A stretch of 64,000 nt of DNA from Bacillota bacterium. GTDB taxonomy: Bacteria > Bacillota > Sulfobacillia > JAUYEG01. The notes beneath the pieces are model-generated. The model worked only from the letters and a program-made list of their open reading frames with translations, was not told where the DNA came from and did not search any database. The stretch is taken from NCBI GenBank assembly GCA_030691505.1, contig JAUYEG010000014.1, positions 18,339 to 82,338 on the forward strand, in the 5' to 3' direction. Shown piece by piece: positions 45,162-52,889 of the stretch; the first letter of the stretch is position 1, and every line of letters starts with the position of its first letter. The position numbers and the translations under genes were made by a program.

Positions 45162-46252
45162 TCAACCCCTATAACGGCTGCAGTCACGACTGCGGTTTCT
45201 GCTATGCCCATGCCATGCCCGGCCGGTTCGCGACCTTTGTCCAGCACGGCGTTGTGACCGTCTGGGAGGGCTTTGACCGCCAGGTGGCGAGCCAGCTGGA
45301 CTCGTTGCTGGTGGCAGCGTGCGGCTATCTGTCGCCGGTCACGGACCCGTTCCAGCCGGTTGACCGCCGGTACGGCCTCAGCGTGGCCGTCATCCGCGAG
45401 TTTGTCCGCCGCGGGCTGCCGGTGGAGTTCGTGACCAAAGCCGCGGTGCCGGACGAGGCTCTCGAAGCGATGCACGGCCACCCCCACTGCTTTGGCCAGG
45501 TGTCGCTCATGACTTTGGACGAAAGGCTGCACCGCGCGCTCGCCCCCGGCGCTGCCGGCCCCGGCGTGCTCCTGGACAACCTGCGCCGCATGCGGCAGGC
45601 CAGGCTGTACGCGGTGGTCCGGGTGGATCCGGTGGTCCCGGGACTGACCGATGATCCCGACCAGCTGCGGAGGCTGGTGTCCGCGGCGCGCGACGCAGGG
45701 GCGGGGCATGTGGTGGCGAGCTGCATGGACATCCCGCTGGCGGCCCGGAAGCGGACGCTCGAACGGCTGGCGCTCGCCGTGCCGGGGCCCGACAGGGCCG
45801 CTTTCACGCGGAGGATCGAGGGGCTGTACCGCGAGCGCATCGGCGCCAGCCAGCACGCGGCGCAGGGATACCGGCGCGACCTGTTCGGTTTCCTGCGCGG
45901 CGTGGCCGGTGAGGCGGCGATGACGTTTGCGCTGTGCATGGAGTACGCGGTGCCTCGGGTGGGGGCAGGGGCGGGGCAGGAGACGGCGGTGACGGGGACG
46001 CGGACGGGTCTTCCGGCCGGCCTCAACCAGGAGTACGCCACCTCACGAAACTGCGAGGGTCTCGACGTGCCGCTATACGTCCGCGGCGGTTTCGATGAGG
46101 AGTTTCGGCCCCTGGCGGGCTGCGACGGCGCCTGCCTGTGGTGCGACCGCGAGGTGGCGGCCGCGGTGTGCGGATTGCCAGAGCTCGCTGGGGGCGGGGC
46201 GTGGGAGATCGCCGACTACCGGAGGTTTGGGCGCGTGAGGGCGGGGGTTTGA
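44933..46252 (+). CDS. SPL-family radical SAM protein
   Basis: Up to 439 residues. The radical SAM cluster motif C-x3-C-x2-C is in NGCSHDCGFCYAHAMPG, preceded by NPYNG as in spore-photoproduct-lyase-like proteins. A TIM-barrel with FVTKAA, RVDPVVPGLTD and GAGHVVASCMD follows, and two extra cysteine groups (CDGACLWCD) near the C-terminus suggest a second cluster. Function in this subgroup is unknown; DNA photoproduct repair is not implied. The first ~43 residues are Arg/Gly/Pro-rich and overlap the symporter gene, so GTG 45062 is an alternative start. Confidence 0.75.
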   Translation: MARRGSSNRGTRPRPPGRRSAGDVGRAHRGPPAGRARDPLPAGVVADPWPHLLSATKKQLHGWPAGKRDCTAERLLINPYNGCSHDCGFCYAHAMPGRFATFVQHGVVTVWEGFDRQVASQLDSLLVAACGYLSPVTDPFQPVDRRYGLSVAVIREFVRRGLPVEFVTKAAVPDEALEAMHGHPHCFGQVSLMTLDERLHRALAPGAAGPGVLLDNLRRMRQARLYAVVRVDPVVPGLTDDPDQLRRLVSAARDAGAGHVVASCMDIPLAARKRTLERLALAVPGPDRAAFTRRIEGLYRERIGASQHAAQGYRRDLFGFLRGVAGEAAMTFALCMEYAVPRVGAGAGQETAVTGTRTGLPAGLNQEYATSRNCEGLDVPLYVRGGFDEEFRPLAGCDGACLWCDREVAAAVCGLPELAGGGAWEIADYRRFGRVRAGV

Positions 46253-46716
46253 GTTCCGCCCGTCGCGTGATTACTATGGTGCTCAGGAAGGGGGGGTGTC
46301 ACGGGTCATGGCTTGCTTCATCCGCACTCAGTAGTGAGAGGCTCAGAGGGCTCTACCTGGTTGGCTTGATGCCAGTCCGGCAGCACTATACTGCGCCTTT
46401 TTCATTCCACACTGCGGATGAAAGGGTGCATTTCCCGTGTCCTCCAACGACATCAACGCTCGCCTCGATCCGTCAGGGACGGAGCCAGGGCTCACGCAGC
46501 ATCGCTGTCGGACAGAGGTGCCGACGCCAACTTCTCAGGGCAGCCCTTCAGGTGCCGGTACGTGGAACCGCATCGCTGGCCGCAGCCAAGGAAGCAATCA
46601 TCTGTGCGCACCGGCAGATGGGCTCAATGACCTGGAGGACTTCGCATTGCGCCGGCAGGAAAGCCCATCCATCTTCTAGCATATAGTCCCATCCTGAAGA
46701 TGGTTGGTGATTAGGT
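46253..46716. other. 464-base region without a recognisable gene
   Basis: Base composition is visibly less GC-rich than in the flanking genes. No frame on either strand shows protein-like content or a plausible ribosome binding site, and no RNA fold was recognised. Confidence 0.5.
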
Positions 46717-47022
46717 ATGTCCAGAGAGAGAGTTGGGCCGTTCTCATTAACGCTTACCGGGCCAGGGCAGGAGGGATTCGCCAATGACTGCCTGGTTGCG
46801 GGGACACGCGAGACGGTGGGGTTCACGTTCTACAGAATCGCGGATTTCGACGTCGAGGCCAGAAAGGTGCAGGGGCAGGTTTCAGCTGTGGTCTGGATGC
46901 CGCTGGTCGGCGCCAGGGAGCTGTACCGCCAGCTAGGCGAGGCTCTCAGGCAACTCGAGTTGGCGGGCGAGGGCGAAGTCGTGACGATCGACCACAGGCC
47001 CAAGAAGAGGGCGGCGCAGTAA
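46717..47022 (+). CDS. Hypothetical protein, 101 residues
   Basis: A 101-residue protein with good coding character: alternating strands (FTFYRIADFDVEARKVQGQV, SAVVWMPLVG) and a helix (ARELYRQLGEALRQLELA), ending in a basic KKRAAQ tail. No signal peptide, membrane helix or cysteine cluster. There is no strong ribosome binding site before the ATG at 46717, so the start could be internal. It stands alone between a gene-free stretch and the toxin-antitoxin pair. I do not recognise the family. Confidence 0.5.
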   Translation: MSRERVGPFSLTLTGPGQEGFANDCLVAGTRETVGFTFYRIADFDVEARKVQGQVSAVVWMPLVGARELYRQLGEALRQLELAGEGEVVTIDHRPKKRAAQ

Positions 47023-47057
47023 CCGGCCGTCGGCAAAGCATAGCTTGGCAGGTGGGG

Positions 47058-47092
47058 TGGGGGGCGGGTGCAGCGCGGGCATCCGCCCCCCA
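47058..47092 (+). terminator. G/C hairpin after the small gene
   Basis: TGGGGGGCGG (47058-47067) pairs with CCGCCCCCCA (47083-47092) around a 15-base loop, 36 bases after the stop at 47022. No T tract follows, so it is a candidate terminator or a barrier between this gene and the convergent toxin gene. Confidence 0.45.
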
Positions 47093-47168
47093 GCTCCGCT
47101 GCAGAAGGCTAGGGAGATTCGGCCATGACGAAGTCAGGGCATCCCTAACCGTATGTGTGAACGTGTTG

Positions 47169-47519
47169 TTAGGGCCGGAGGAGCTCGACTGACCCGATGA
47201 GGATATCCACCACCTCATTGGTGATGTGCTGGGGGCAACTCTCTACGAACGTGGCTTGCCGCGCCGATAGATCAAGTGATTTGGCCTGCTCACACATGAT
47301 AACGCCTCTAGTCTTGGTCGCCTTGTCGAGGGGGACGTGAAGAGGAAACCCTCTGTCGGTGGTAGTGATCGGGCAGACGATAGCCAAGTTGGTCAATTGA
47401 TGGAACGTGTTGTTGCTGGCCACCAGCGCCGGTCTCCTGCCCTTTTGCTCATGCCCGGATTGCGGGCTGAAGTCCAGAAGAACGATATCGCCCTGTTGTG
47501 GAGCGTACGGTGCTACCAT
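47169..47519 (-). CDS. mazF: MazF/PemK-type toxin
   Basis: A 116-residue endoribonuclease toxin of the MazF/PemK/CcdB fold. The opening QQGDIVLLDFSPQSGHEQKG and RRPALVASNN are the family signature, followed by CPITTTDRGFPLHV and GVIMCEQAKSLD. These toxins cut mRNA at short sequences when the antitoxin is lost. The ATG at 47519 overlaps the antitoxin stop (the gene order is antitoxin then toxin), so the two are co-translated. A longer in-frame start inside the antitoxin gene is rejected. Its base composition is lower in GC than the surroundings, consistent with lateral arrival. Confidence 0.92.
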   Translation of the reverse strand: MVAPYAPQQGDIVLLDFSPQSGHEQKGRRPALVASNNTFHQLTNLAIVCPITTTDRGFPLHVPLDKATKTRGVIMCEQAKSLDLSARQATFVESCPQHITNEVVDILIGSVELLRP

Positions 47520-47752
47520 ACTTCTTTGCCTGCCGGCTTGCCGGTATCCCATTCCAAAGGCCGGTAGTCTCCCAGGTAGCCTGCAGCTCGCTCACGTAAG
47601 GTGAGGTGCTTTTTCGTGGGTACGATCAGCAGGTTTCCGTCGTGGACGATGATTTCGACACGGTCATTCTCCTGCAGACCGGCCTTTTCTAGAGCTGCCT
47701 TGGGCAAGCGTACCGCTTGACTGTTTCCCCATTTTTGGATCGTGGTGTACAT
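47513..47752 (-). CDS. mazE: MazE-type antitoxin (AbrB/SpoVT fold)
   Basis: A 79-residue antitoxin. The N-terminal swapped-hairpin DNA-binding domain reads TIQKWGNSQAVRLPKAALEK, the standard MazE/AbrB sequence, and the acidic and aromatic C-terminus (GDYRPLEWDTGKPAG) is the toxin-binding arm. ATG 47752 follows GGGAGGCG, and a strong promoter lies just upstream. Antitoxins of this type repress their own operon. Confidence 0.93.
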   Translation of the reverse strand: MYTTIQKWGNSQAVRLPKAALEKAGLQENDRVEIIVHDGNLLIVPTKKHLTLRERAAGYLGDYRPLEWDTGKPAGKEVW

Positions 47753-47773
47753 TGGTTCGCCTCCCGAGGCCAG

Positions 47774-47801
47774 GATATACGCTGTATCTACTTGATGTCA
47801 A
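47774..47801 (-). promoter_or_regulatory. Promoter of the mazEF operon
   Basis: On the minus strand TTGACA (47801-47796) and TATATC (47779-47774) are separated by 16 bases, a near-consensus housekeeping promoter ending about 20 bases before the antitoxin start. The antitoxin probably binds around the -10 box. Confidence 0.8.
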
Positions 47802-47860
47802 GGTGGCTAGGACCAGCATGTCAGCCAATTCTGCTCTCGCCTTTGTGTGAACGCTCACGG

Positions 47861-47898
47861 GAAAGTTGGCCGGCGTGCCTGACGACTGAAAGTTGGCC
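47861..47898. repeat. Two copies of GAAAGTTGGCC
   Basis: GAAAGTTGGCC occurs at 47861-47871 and 47888-47898, 27 bases apart, and a related GTTGGCCGGAAAA lies near 48001. Short directly repeated boxes of this kind can be the end of an insertion sequence, but no transposase is present. Confidence 0.4.
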
Positions 47899-48040
47899 AC
47901 GCTCGCGTTACCCGGTGGGTACCAGGTTCTGATGGTCGCGGTAAAACGACACTCGAAAATGCCTGCCATCCCCGGTGGCCCGGCTCCCGATTCGCGAAAC
48001 GTTGGCCGGAAAACGACAACCGGCGAGACGGCCGTTTAGC

Positions 48041-48101
48041 TGGTGCCGAAGGTGGGACTCGAACCCACACGAGGGGCTACCCCACGCGATTTTGAGTCGC
48101 G
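48041..48101 (-). tRNA. Truncated tRNA-Leu(CAA), 3' fragment
   Basis: On the minus strand the sequence has an anticodon stem-loop CGCGA-CTCAAAA-TCGCG (anticodon CAA), a long variable arm (TGGGGTAGCCCC), a T arm GTGGG-TTCGAGT-CCCAC, and the 3' acceptor strand CTTCGGCA with CCA encoded, ending at 48041. The 5' half is absent: upstream bases cannot pair with the acceptor and show no D arm. The homology starts exactly at the 5' base of the anticodon stem. This is the usual footprint left by an element that integrates at a tRNA anticodon loop, so it is probably an attachment site. It cannot make a functional tRNA. Confidence 0.85.
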
Positions 48102-48162
48102 GGATGTGGCGGAGAACGCTTCCTGGTGCAGATGCCCGCCATCTCCCGCAATGGCTCACAAC

Positions 48163-48285
48163 GAAGCCGTTTCTTGGCCTATCCCGCAGGATGCTTTCTC
48201 CTCTGCTGTGCTCGTCACGGGCCAGGTCGATCTTGGGCTGTTCCTCGGGGGTAAGGTAGTGGTCAAGGTCCTCGCGGGCCAGGAG
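48163..48285 (-). pseudogene. Coding-like fragment of unknown origin
   Basis: A stretch of about 41 codons just beyond the C45-type gene reads LLAREDLDHYLTPEEQPKID followed by LARDEHSRGES, with the G/C-rich third positions of real genes here. It is not continued on either side: it runs into the tRNA fragment. It is likely the broken end of a gene cut by the recombination that brought in the tRNA piece. Family not recognised. Confidence 0.3.
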
Positions 48286-48293
48286 CCCCGGCC

Positions 48294-49547
48294 TTACGCC
48301 CCGCCGCCTCCCGCCCACGGCAACCGGTACCGCACAAACGTCGGACCCTCACGTCCCTCGCCGCACGGCGGCCCGTCGCTAACCCAGATCAGCCCGCGCC
48401 CGGGGTCGGCGATGAACGCCAGGTCGGTCTGGCCCGCCTCATCGGGCGGCGGCGGTATGTGGCGGCAGACGCTGTAGGGACGATCAAGGTGGTCGCCGAG
48501 CACCGCCATCAGGTCCTCCGGCGAGATGCCTCCGCCTGGCGTCCCACCAACCGCCCGCGTCCGGGACAGGAGCCGCAGCAGGCGGCGGGCCCTGGCAAGG
48601 CGCACGAAGGTCGACTTGGCGCCGGGCCGTGCCAGCCCCTGGTCGGGCGCGCCGCAGTCGGCCAGGAAGTGGTTGGTGTGGACCAGCAGCCCGTCATTAG
48701 CCTCGAGGACGGCCCACCCGCGCGGCGAAAACTCCACATCCAGAGCCTCACCGTCGTTCTCGCCGTAGCTCTGGGCCAGCAGCAGGTTGCTCGATGCCGC
48801 CCGAGGCCATTGACTGACCACCCGCAGCGCATCCGACAGATGTGCTTGTTCCAGCGCCTTGCGGCACAGCACGTGAACGGGGATGCCCTCCATGCCGTCC
48901 GCCCCGCTGGCGAGCAGGTTGAGGCAGACCACCAGTCCGGTGCGGTTGACCCCGATCTTGCCCACCTGGCCGGCCTCGCAAAACGTGAGCAACTCCTGCC
49001 CGTTCTCCAGCTCGATGTGCAGGGCGACGCGGATCGGCATGCAGGCGGCCAGCCAGTCCCAGTTCTGGCCGGCAAGCACGCCGCGCCCGCCGGTGTGCTC
49101 GGACAGAATGGCGAACGAAGTGCACTCATCGCTCACTGCACCACCCCAGCCCCCGCCGCCGCCGCTCCCGCCCCCGCCGTCACGACCGTCGGCGCCGCCG
49201 GCCCCCTGACGTTGGGGGGCGGGGATCAGCCCGTAGGCGATTTCCGTTCGGGCGTTCAGAGCGACGATGTCCAGCAATTCCTGGCCGCTGCCCTCGGCTA
49301 TGCCCGCGATTTCGACGGCGATGTCCGGCGTATGCTGCTCCAGCAGCCGCCACACGCCGGCCGCTGCCCGCGCCGCATCCGCCCAGTCCACCCCGGCGAA
49401 GCGGCGGAAGTATCCGCGGTAGACGTCAAGCGCCTTGGCGATAAGCTCCGCCGCGCCCCGGCCGTACGCCAGCCCGCGGGCCCGCGCGCCGCCCGTCAAG
49501 TGCAGGCAGGGAATGCTCCCGTAGTGCGTTCTCCCCTGATCGTTCAT
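48294..49547 (-). CDS. C45-type N-terminal nucleophile hydrolase
   Basis: A 417-residue protein of the acyl-coenzyme A:6-aminopenicillanic acid acyltransferase (C45) family, self-processing Ntn hydrolases that cleave or transfer acyl groups on amides. The predicted nucleophile cysteine lies in SDECTSFAI near residue 144, with the downstream GQNWDW and the NRTGLVVCLN strand. The ~140-residue upstream part would be released on processing. A glycine-rich stretch (GGGGSGGGGGWGG) sits directly before the cleavage site, which is unusual. ATG 49547. Bacterial members are often acylases for N-acyl amino acids or small peptides, in line with the D-aminoacylase elsewhere in the window. Confidence 0.8.
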   Translation of the reverse strand: MNDQGRTHYGSIPCLHLTGGARARGLAYGRGAAELIAKALDVYRGYFRRFAGVDWADAARAAAGVWRLLEQHTPDIAVEIAGIAEGSGQELLDIVALNARTEIAYGLIPAPQRQGAGGADGRDGGGGSGGGGGWGGAVSDECTSFAILSEHTGGRGVLAGQNWDWLAACMPIRVALHIELENGQELLTFCEAGQVGKIGVNRTGLVVCLNLLASGADGMEGIPVHVLCRKALEQAHLSDALRVVSQWPRAASSNLLLAQSYGENDGEALDVEFSPRGWAVLEANDGLLVHTNHFLADCGAPDQGLARPGAKSTFVRLARARRLLRLLSRTRAVGGTPGGGISPEDLMAVLGDHLDRPYSVCRHIPPPPDEAGQTDLAFIADPGRGLIWVSDGPPCGEGREGPTFVRYRLPWAGGGGA

Positions 49548-49797
49548 GCGTTTCCGTCCCCCCGCGTCAGACTCCTATCCGCCCTCCGGAAGTCAAAGCG
49601 ATCGTTCACTCCCCTGTTCGCTGGTGGGCGCGCGCGAGCCTCCCGGACGCCCCAGCAACACTCTGCCATTCCCCGCAAGATTTTCCGGAGGGCTGCCGCG
49701 CCCCCAGGGGCAAGGACGGTTGGGAACCGCGACTCGGATTGGCTGGAGCGACGCGCTCATCCGGGTCGCCTTACCACCGGCGTGAGGGGGTGGCTGG

Positions 49798-51294
49798 TTG
49801 TTTGTCCGGCTAGGGCTGACCAATGTCCGCCGAAACCTCTCTCGAAGCATGTTGTCGGTGATCAGCATGGGCGTTGCGGCGGCCGTGCTGACGGGCGTGT
49901 TGTTCGTCGCCGCGGGCTACCCGGGCCATGCGTTTCTCCCTCACCGGGTATTCGCCGGCGGCGACATCATGATCTTCCCGCGCAGTCTCTCATTGGCAAC
50001 CGGCGGTGCGGGCGGCGAAACCGCCGGTTCCGGGGGCGCCGCGCCCGGCGAGCCTGCCTTCATCCGCCTCGAACGGGACTGGATCAGCGAGCTGTATGCG
50101 TACTTCCCCGACGCTTTCGACTACGGTGTGCTTGCGAGCGGAGAGCGCCCCTGGTTTGATCTTGACACCATCCTGAACCGTCTTTCCTCCATCGATTTGA
50201 TCACGGACGTCTACCCGTACTACATCTTGCCTGCCTTCGAGCGCTACTTTGACTACAACCTGGGGTATGAGAAGTCGGCGCTGGCAGCCATCCGCGGCCG
50301 CGACATAGACAAGGACCGGGACATGCTCTACCTGCAAGACTACGTCGCCTTCGGGCGCCCCCTGACCGCCGTGGACGAGGGGCGGTACAGGGCTGTTGTC
50401 GACGTCGCGCGGGGTACGACGCCCGGGTACGGGGCGCCGGGGCAGTTCGGCGCGTCCGTCGGGGGCAAGCTGGAGCTTGCGCTGCCATCGGTAACCCTGC
50501 CGCCGGGCGGCGAGACCGCCCGCTTTAACTGGTCCGATACGCGCAGCTATTCCTTTCAGGTGGTCGGAGGTCTAAGGTTCACGACCGTCGAGGAGCCCCA
50601 GCCGCGCTACTACGCCACCCCTCAGGTATCCGTACCGCTGGACGTTTTCCGCTCGATATGGGACCAGGTGACAGGGAGCGCGCCCCTGGCGGTCCCGCAG
50701 GTCACGGTATCGGTCCCCAGTCTCGTGACTATCGAAACCTACACCCGCCAACTCCAGGAGTTGCTCCCGGACTGCACGGTCATGAGCGTGCCGGGCGCCG
50801 CCGGACTTGGCGCGATGCGCGGCGGGCTGCCTGAGGCCTGGCCCAACTGGCGGCGGGCCGGCACCCAGGGCACCGTCATCGCGGGCCAGGTGATGATGCC
50901 CGTCGAGACCCGCTGGGTTGTGCTGGGGCTGACGTGCATGATCGCGGCGCTGGTCGTGGCGTCCAACAGCATGATCATCCTGGCGCAGAGGCGCCGCGAA
51001 ATCGGCATCTTGCGGGCGGTGGGCGCCAAGCGACGAGACATCATGGTCATGGTGCTGACCGAGATTACCGCCATCAGTTCGTTGGGGGCCGCCCTGGGTT
51101 ACTCCATCGTTCGGATGGCCGTGGTGTGGCACCAGGTCAGCTCAAGAACCTCGCTGCTCTCTATCGGGGCCTCGGCCGTGGTTGACGGCGCCAAGGTCGC
51201 CGGACTCACGGTTCTGTGCGCCATGCTCTTCGGCGTCTTTCCAGCGCTGCGCAGCACTGTGATCACCACGATGGACGTGCTGCGGTCGGAGTAG
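49798..51294 (+). CDS. FtsX-type ABC transporter permease (first)
   Basis: A 498-residue permease of the MacB/FtsX family. An N-terminal transmembrane segment (SMLSVISMGVAAAVLTGVLF) precedes a large extracytoplasmic domain of about 330 residues, and three helices at the C-terminus carry the FtsX signature (MIIL-AQRRREIGILRAVGAKRRD, split by me). The TTG at 49798 follows GAGGGGGTGGC. It forms a heteromeric pair with the next gene, nine bases later. No ATP-binding subunit is encoded beside it, although such permeases need one. Confidence 0.85.
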   Translation: MFVRLGLTNVRRNLSRSMLSVISMGVAAAVLTGVLFVAAGYPGHAFLPHRVFAGGDIMIFPRSLSLATGGAGGETAGSGGAAPGEPAFIRLERDWISELYAYFPDAFDYGVLASGERPWFDLDTILNRLSSIDLITDVYPYYILPAFERYFDYNLGYEKSALAAIRGRDIDKDRDMLYLQDYVAFGRPLTAVDEGRYRAVVDVARGTTPGYGAPGQFGASVGGKLELALPSVTLPPGGETARFNWSDTRSYSFQVVGGLRFTTVEEPQPRYYATPQVSVPLDVFRSIWDQVTGSAPLAVPQVTVSVPSLVTIETYTRQLQELLPDCTVMSVPGAAGLGAMRGGLPEAWPNWRRAGTQGTVIAGQVMMPVETRWVVLGLTCMIAALVVASNSMIILAQRRREIGILRAVGAKRRDIMVMVLTEITAISSLGAALGYSIVRMAVVWHQVSSRTSLLSIGASAVVDGAKVAGLTVLCAMLFGVFPALRSTVITTMDVLRSE

Positions 51295-51324
51295 CAGCCG
51301 GCGATGGGAGGGGGAGGCGATAAC

Positions 51325-52815
51325 GTGAGAGGCCGACGCGGATGGCCTGAGAACGAGCCCGAGCTTGGGCCGCGGCCCCGGCTGCGGCTCCGCCCCGGGG
51401 CCGGGTCCGGGGCCAGGTCCCCGCAGCCACGTCCTTTGTTGCGGATCGGCCTAACCTCAAGCGCGGCTCTCGGGGAGGCGTCCCGGATCGCCGTCCGCAA
51501 TCTCGCCAGCCGCAAGCTCAGCAGCCTGTTGCTGGTGCTGCTGATCGGTTTCTCGGTGCTCAGTTACCTCACTACTTCGCTCTTCGCGGCCGAGACGCGC
51601 GCCGGACTGGTCGACAGAGTCAGCCTCGGCATGGAGAGGTCGCTGCTGATTCGCCTCAGTAATTGGGGTTACGCCCAGACGAGGTATCTTGACGATCCGC
51701 GGAGCGTCGAGGTGCCGCGAACCGAAACGGTTTTCGCCTGCCTCGTGAGCGACGAGCCGGACGGGGAACTGGACAGAATGCGCCGGCACAGCCCGGTGGA
51801 GCAGGTTTGGCTTGGACGCCTCGTCACGCTGCAGCTCCCCTGGGGAACGGATGATTTCTTGTCGGTGCAGGAAGCCGCGCCGGTCATGGCCGGGGCGGAG
51901 TTCGTGCTCGGGAAGCCGGCGGCCACGCTTCAGGAGATAGCCATTCCGGAGAGCATCGCCGGACTGACAGGCTTGGGCGTTGGCTCAGTTGTGCCCTACC
52001 TTGCGACGGACGTGGAAACGGCTGCCCACTCGGAGGGAACACTGACCGTCTCGGGTATCTACCGCCCCGGAGGGCTCTTTTTCCGCGGCGCGCTGGGATG
52101 GCTGCCTCCGTCCTATTCGCTCGGATACGTCACGGATACCGCCGCCCACCACCCGCGGATACTCGACAATTTCGAGCCCAATTGCTACCTGGTCGAGCTC
52201 AAACCCGGGGCCTCGGAACTGGGTTTCATCGACTGGCTTAAGGAAAGGTGGTACCAGGACAGCCAGGGAGCGTGGCATCTGCACCCACGGTACCCGGCCG
52301 TCAGCGTGTGGTCCGACACCGTGGCAGACGAGTTCTTAAGCGAGAGCCTTGCCACGGGGACCACGGAGCTGTCAGGGATCATCGGATTGTCCCTGCTGTT
52401 CGTGGGGATCGGGACGCTGACCCTGCTGCTGCTCACCTTCATGGAGCGCCGCCGCGAGGTGGCGATACTCAAGGCCGTCGGCCTTACGGGAGGCAATATC
52501 GCCACCATTTTCGCCATGGAGGTCGCCTTTGTGGCGTTGCTGGGCATGGCGGTCGGGCTCGGCGGGGCGGTTATGGTGATGCGCGTTTGGCTGGGGAGAG
52601 AAATCAGCCTGGTTCTAGCGCTGCGGGCCGCCGCGATGACCACCGTCGTGCTGTACCTGTCCTCCATGCTGCCGGTGGCCATGGCCCGCTCGGCGACAGT
52701 CGCCGAGCTGCTTAGCGGCCAGCGGGTTATCGCGATCTTCCGCTCCCGGGTGAGCGGGGCCGGCGCGGGCGGCGGCCGCCGGGTCCAGGCCTCGGCGCGT
52801 GGCACGGGGGCCTGA
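51325..52815 (+). CDS. FtsX-type ABC transporter permease (second)
   Basis: About 496 residues. After a ~45-residue Arg/Pro-rich N-terminal extension comes the first helix (LSSLLLVLLIGFSVLSYLTT), a ~300-residue external domain, and C-terminal helices with the FtsX core FMERRREVAILKAVGLTGG. It is a diverged partner of the first permease. GTG 51325 follows GGGAGGGGGAGG; ATG 51304 is possible but would use bases of that site as codons. The 3' end falls in a 23-base tandem repeat. Confidence 0.8.
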   Translation: MRGRRGWPENEPELGPRPRLRLRPGAGSGARSPQPRPLLRIGLTSSAALGEASRIAVRNLASRKLSSLLLVLLIGFSVLSYLTTSLFAAETRAGLVDRVSLGMERSLLIRLSNWGYAQTRYLDDPRSVEVPRTETVFACLVSDEPDGELDRMRRHSPVEQVWLGRLVTLQLPWGTDDFLSVQEAAPVMAGAEFVLGKPAATLQEIAIPESIAGLTGLGVGSVVPYLATDVETAAHSEGTLTVSGIYRPGGLFFRGALGWLPPSYSLGYVTDTAAHHPRILDNFEPNCYLVELKPGASELGFIDWLKERWYQDSQGAWHLHPRYPAVSVWSDTVADEFLSESLATGTTELSGIIGLSLLFVGIGTLTLLLLTFMERRREVAILKAVGLTGGNIATIFAMEVAFVALLGMAVGLGGAVMVMRVWLGREISLVLALRAAAMTTVVLYLSSMLPVAMARSATVAELLSGQRVIAIFRSRVSGAGAGGGRRVQASARGTGA

Positions 52816-52870
52816 GAGGCGCAGGGCACAGGGGCCTAGAAGCGCAGGGCACAGGGGCCTAGAGAGACAG
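52798..52870. repeat. 23-base tandem repeat between permease and adaptor genes
   Basis: GCGCAGGGCACAGGGGCCTAGA occurs at 52819-52840 and again exactly at 52842-52863, period 23. A degenerate copy overlaps the permease stop at about 52798-52818 and a partial one follows. Each unit contains AGGGGCCTAGA. The repeat fills most of the gap before the adaptor start at 52890. Confidence 0.85.
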
Positions 52871-52889
52871 GGCCGGGGAGGCGATCAAG

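Larger units (their letters stand above)
47753..48293. other. 541-base region with mobile-DNA remnants
   Basis: Contains the mazEF promoter, two copies of an 11-base repeat, a truncated tRNA-Leu and a coding-like fragment, each listed separately. No intact gene. The mixture of pieces marks it as a recombination scar. Confidence 0.6.

Noticed and set aside
52798..52870. 23-base tandem repeat considered as CRISPR or replication iterons
   Set aside because: Copies abut directly with no spacers, there are only about two full copies, and no replication gene is nearby.
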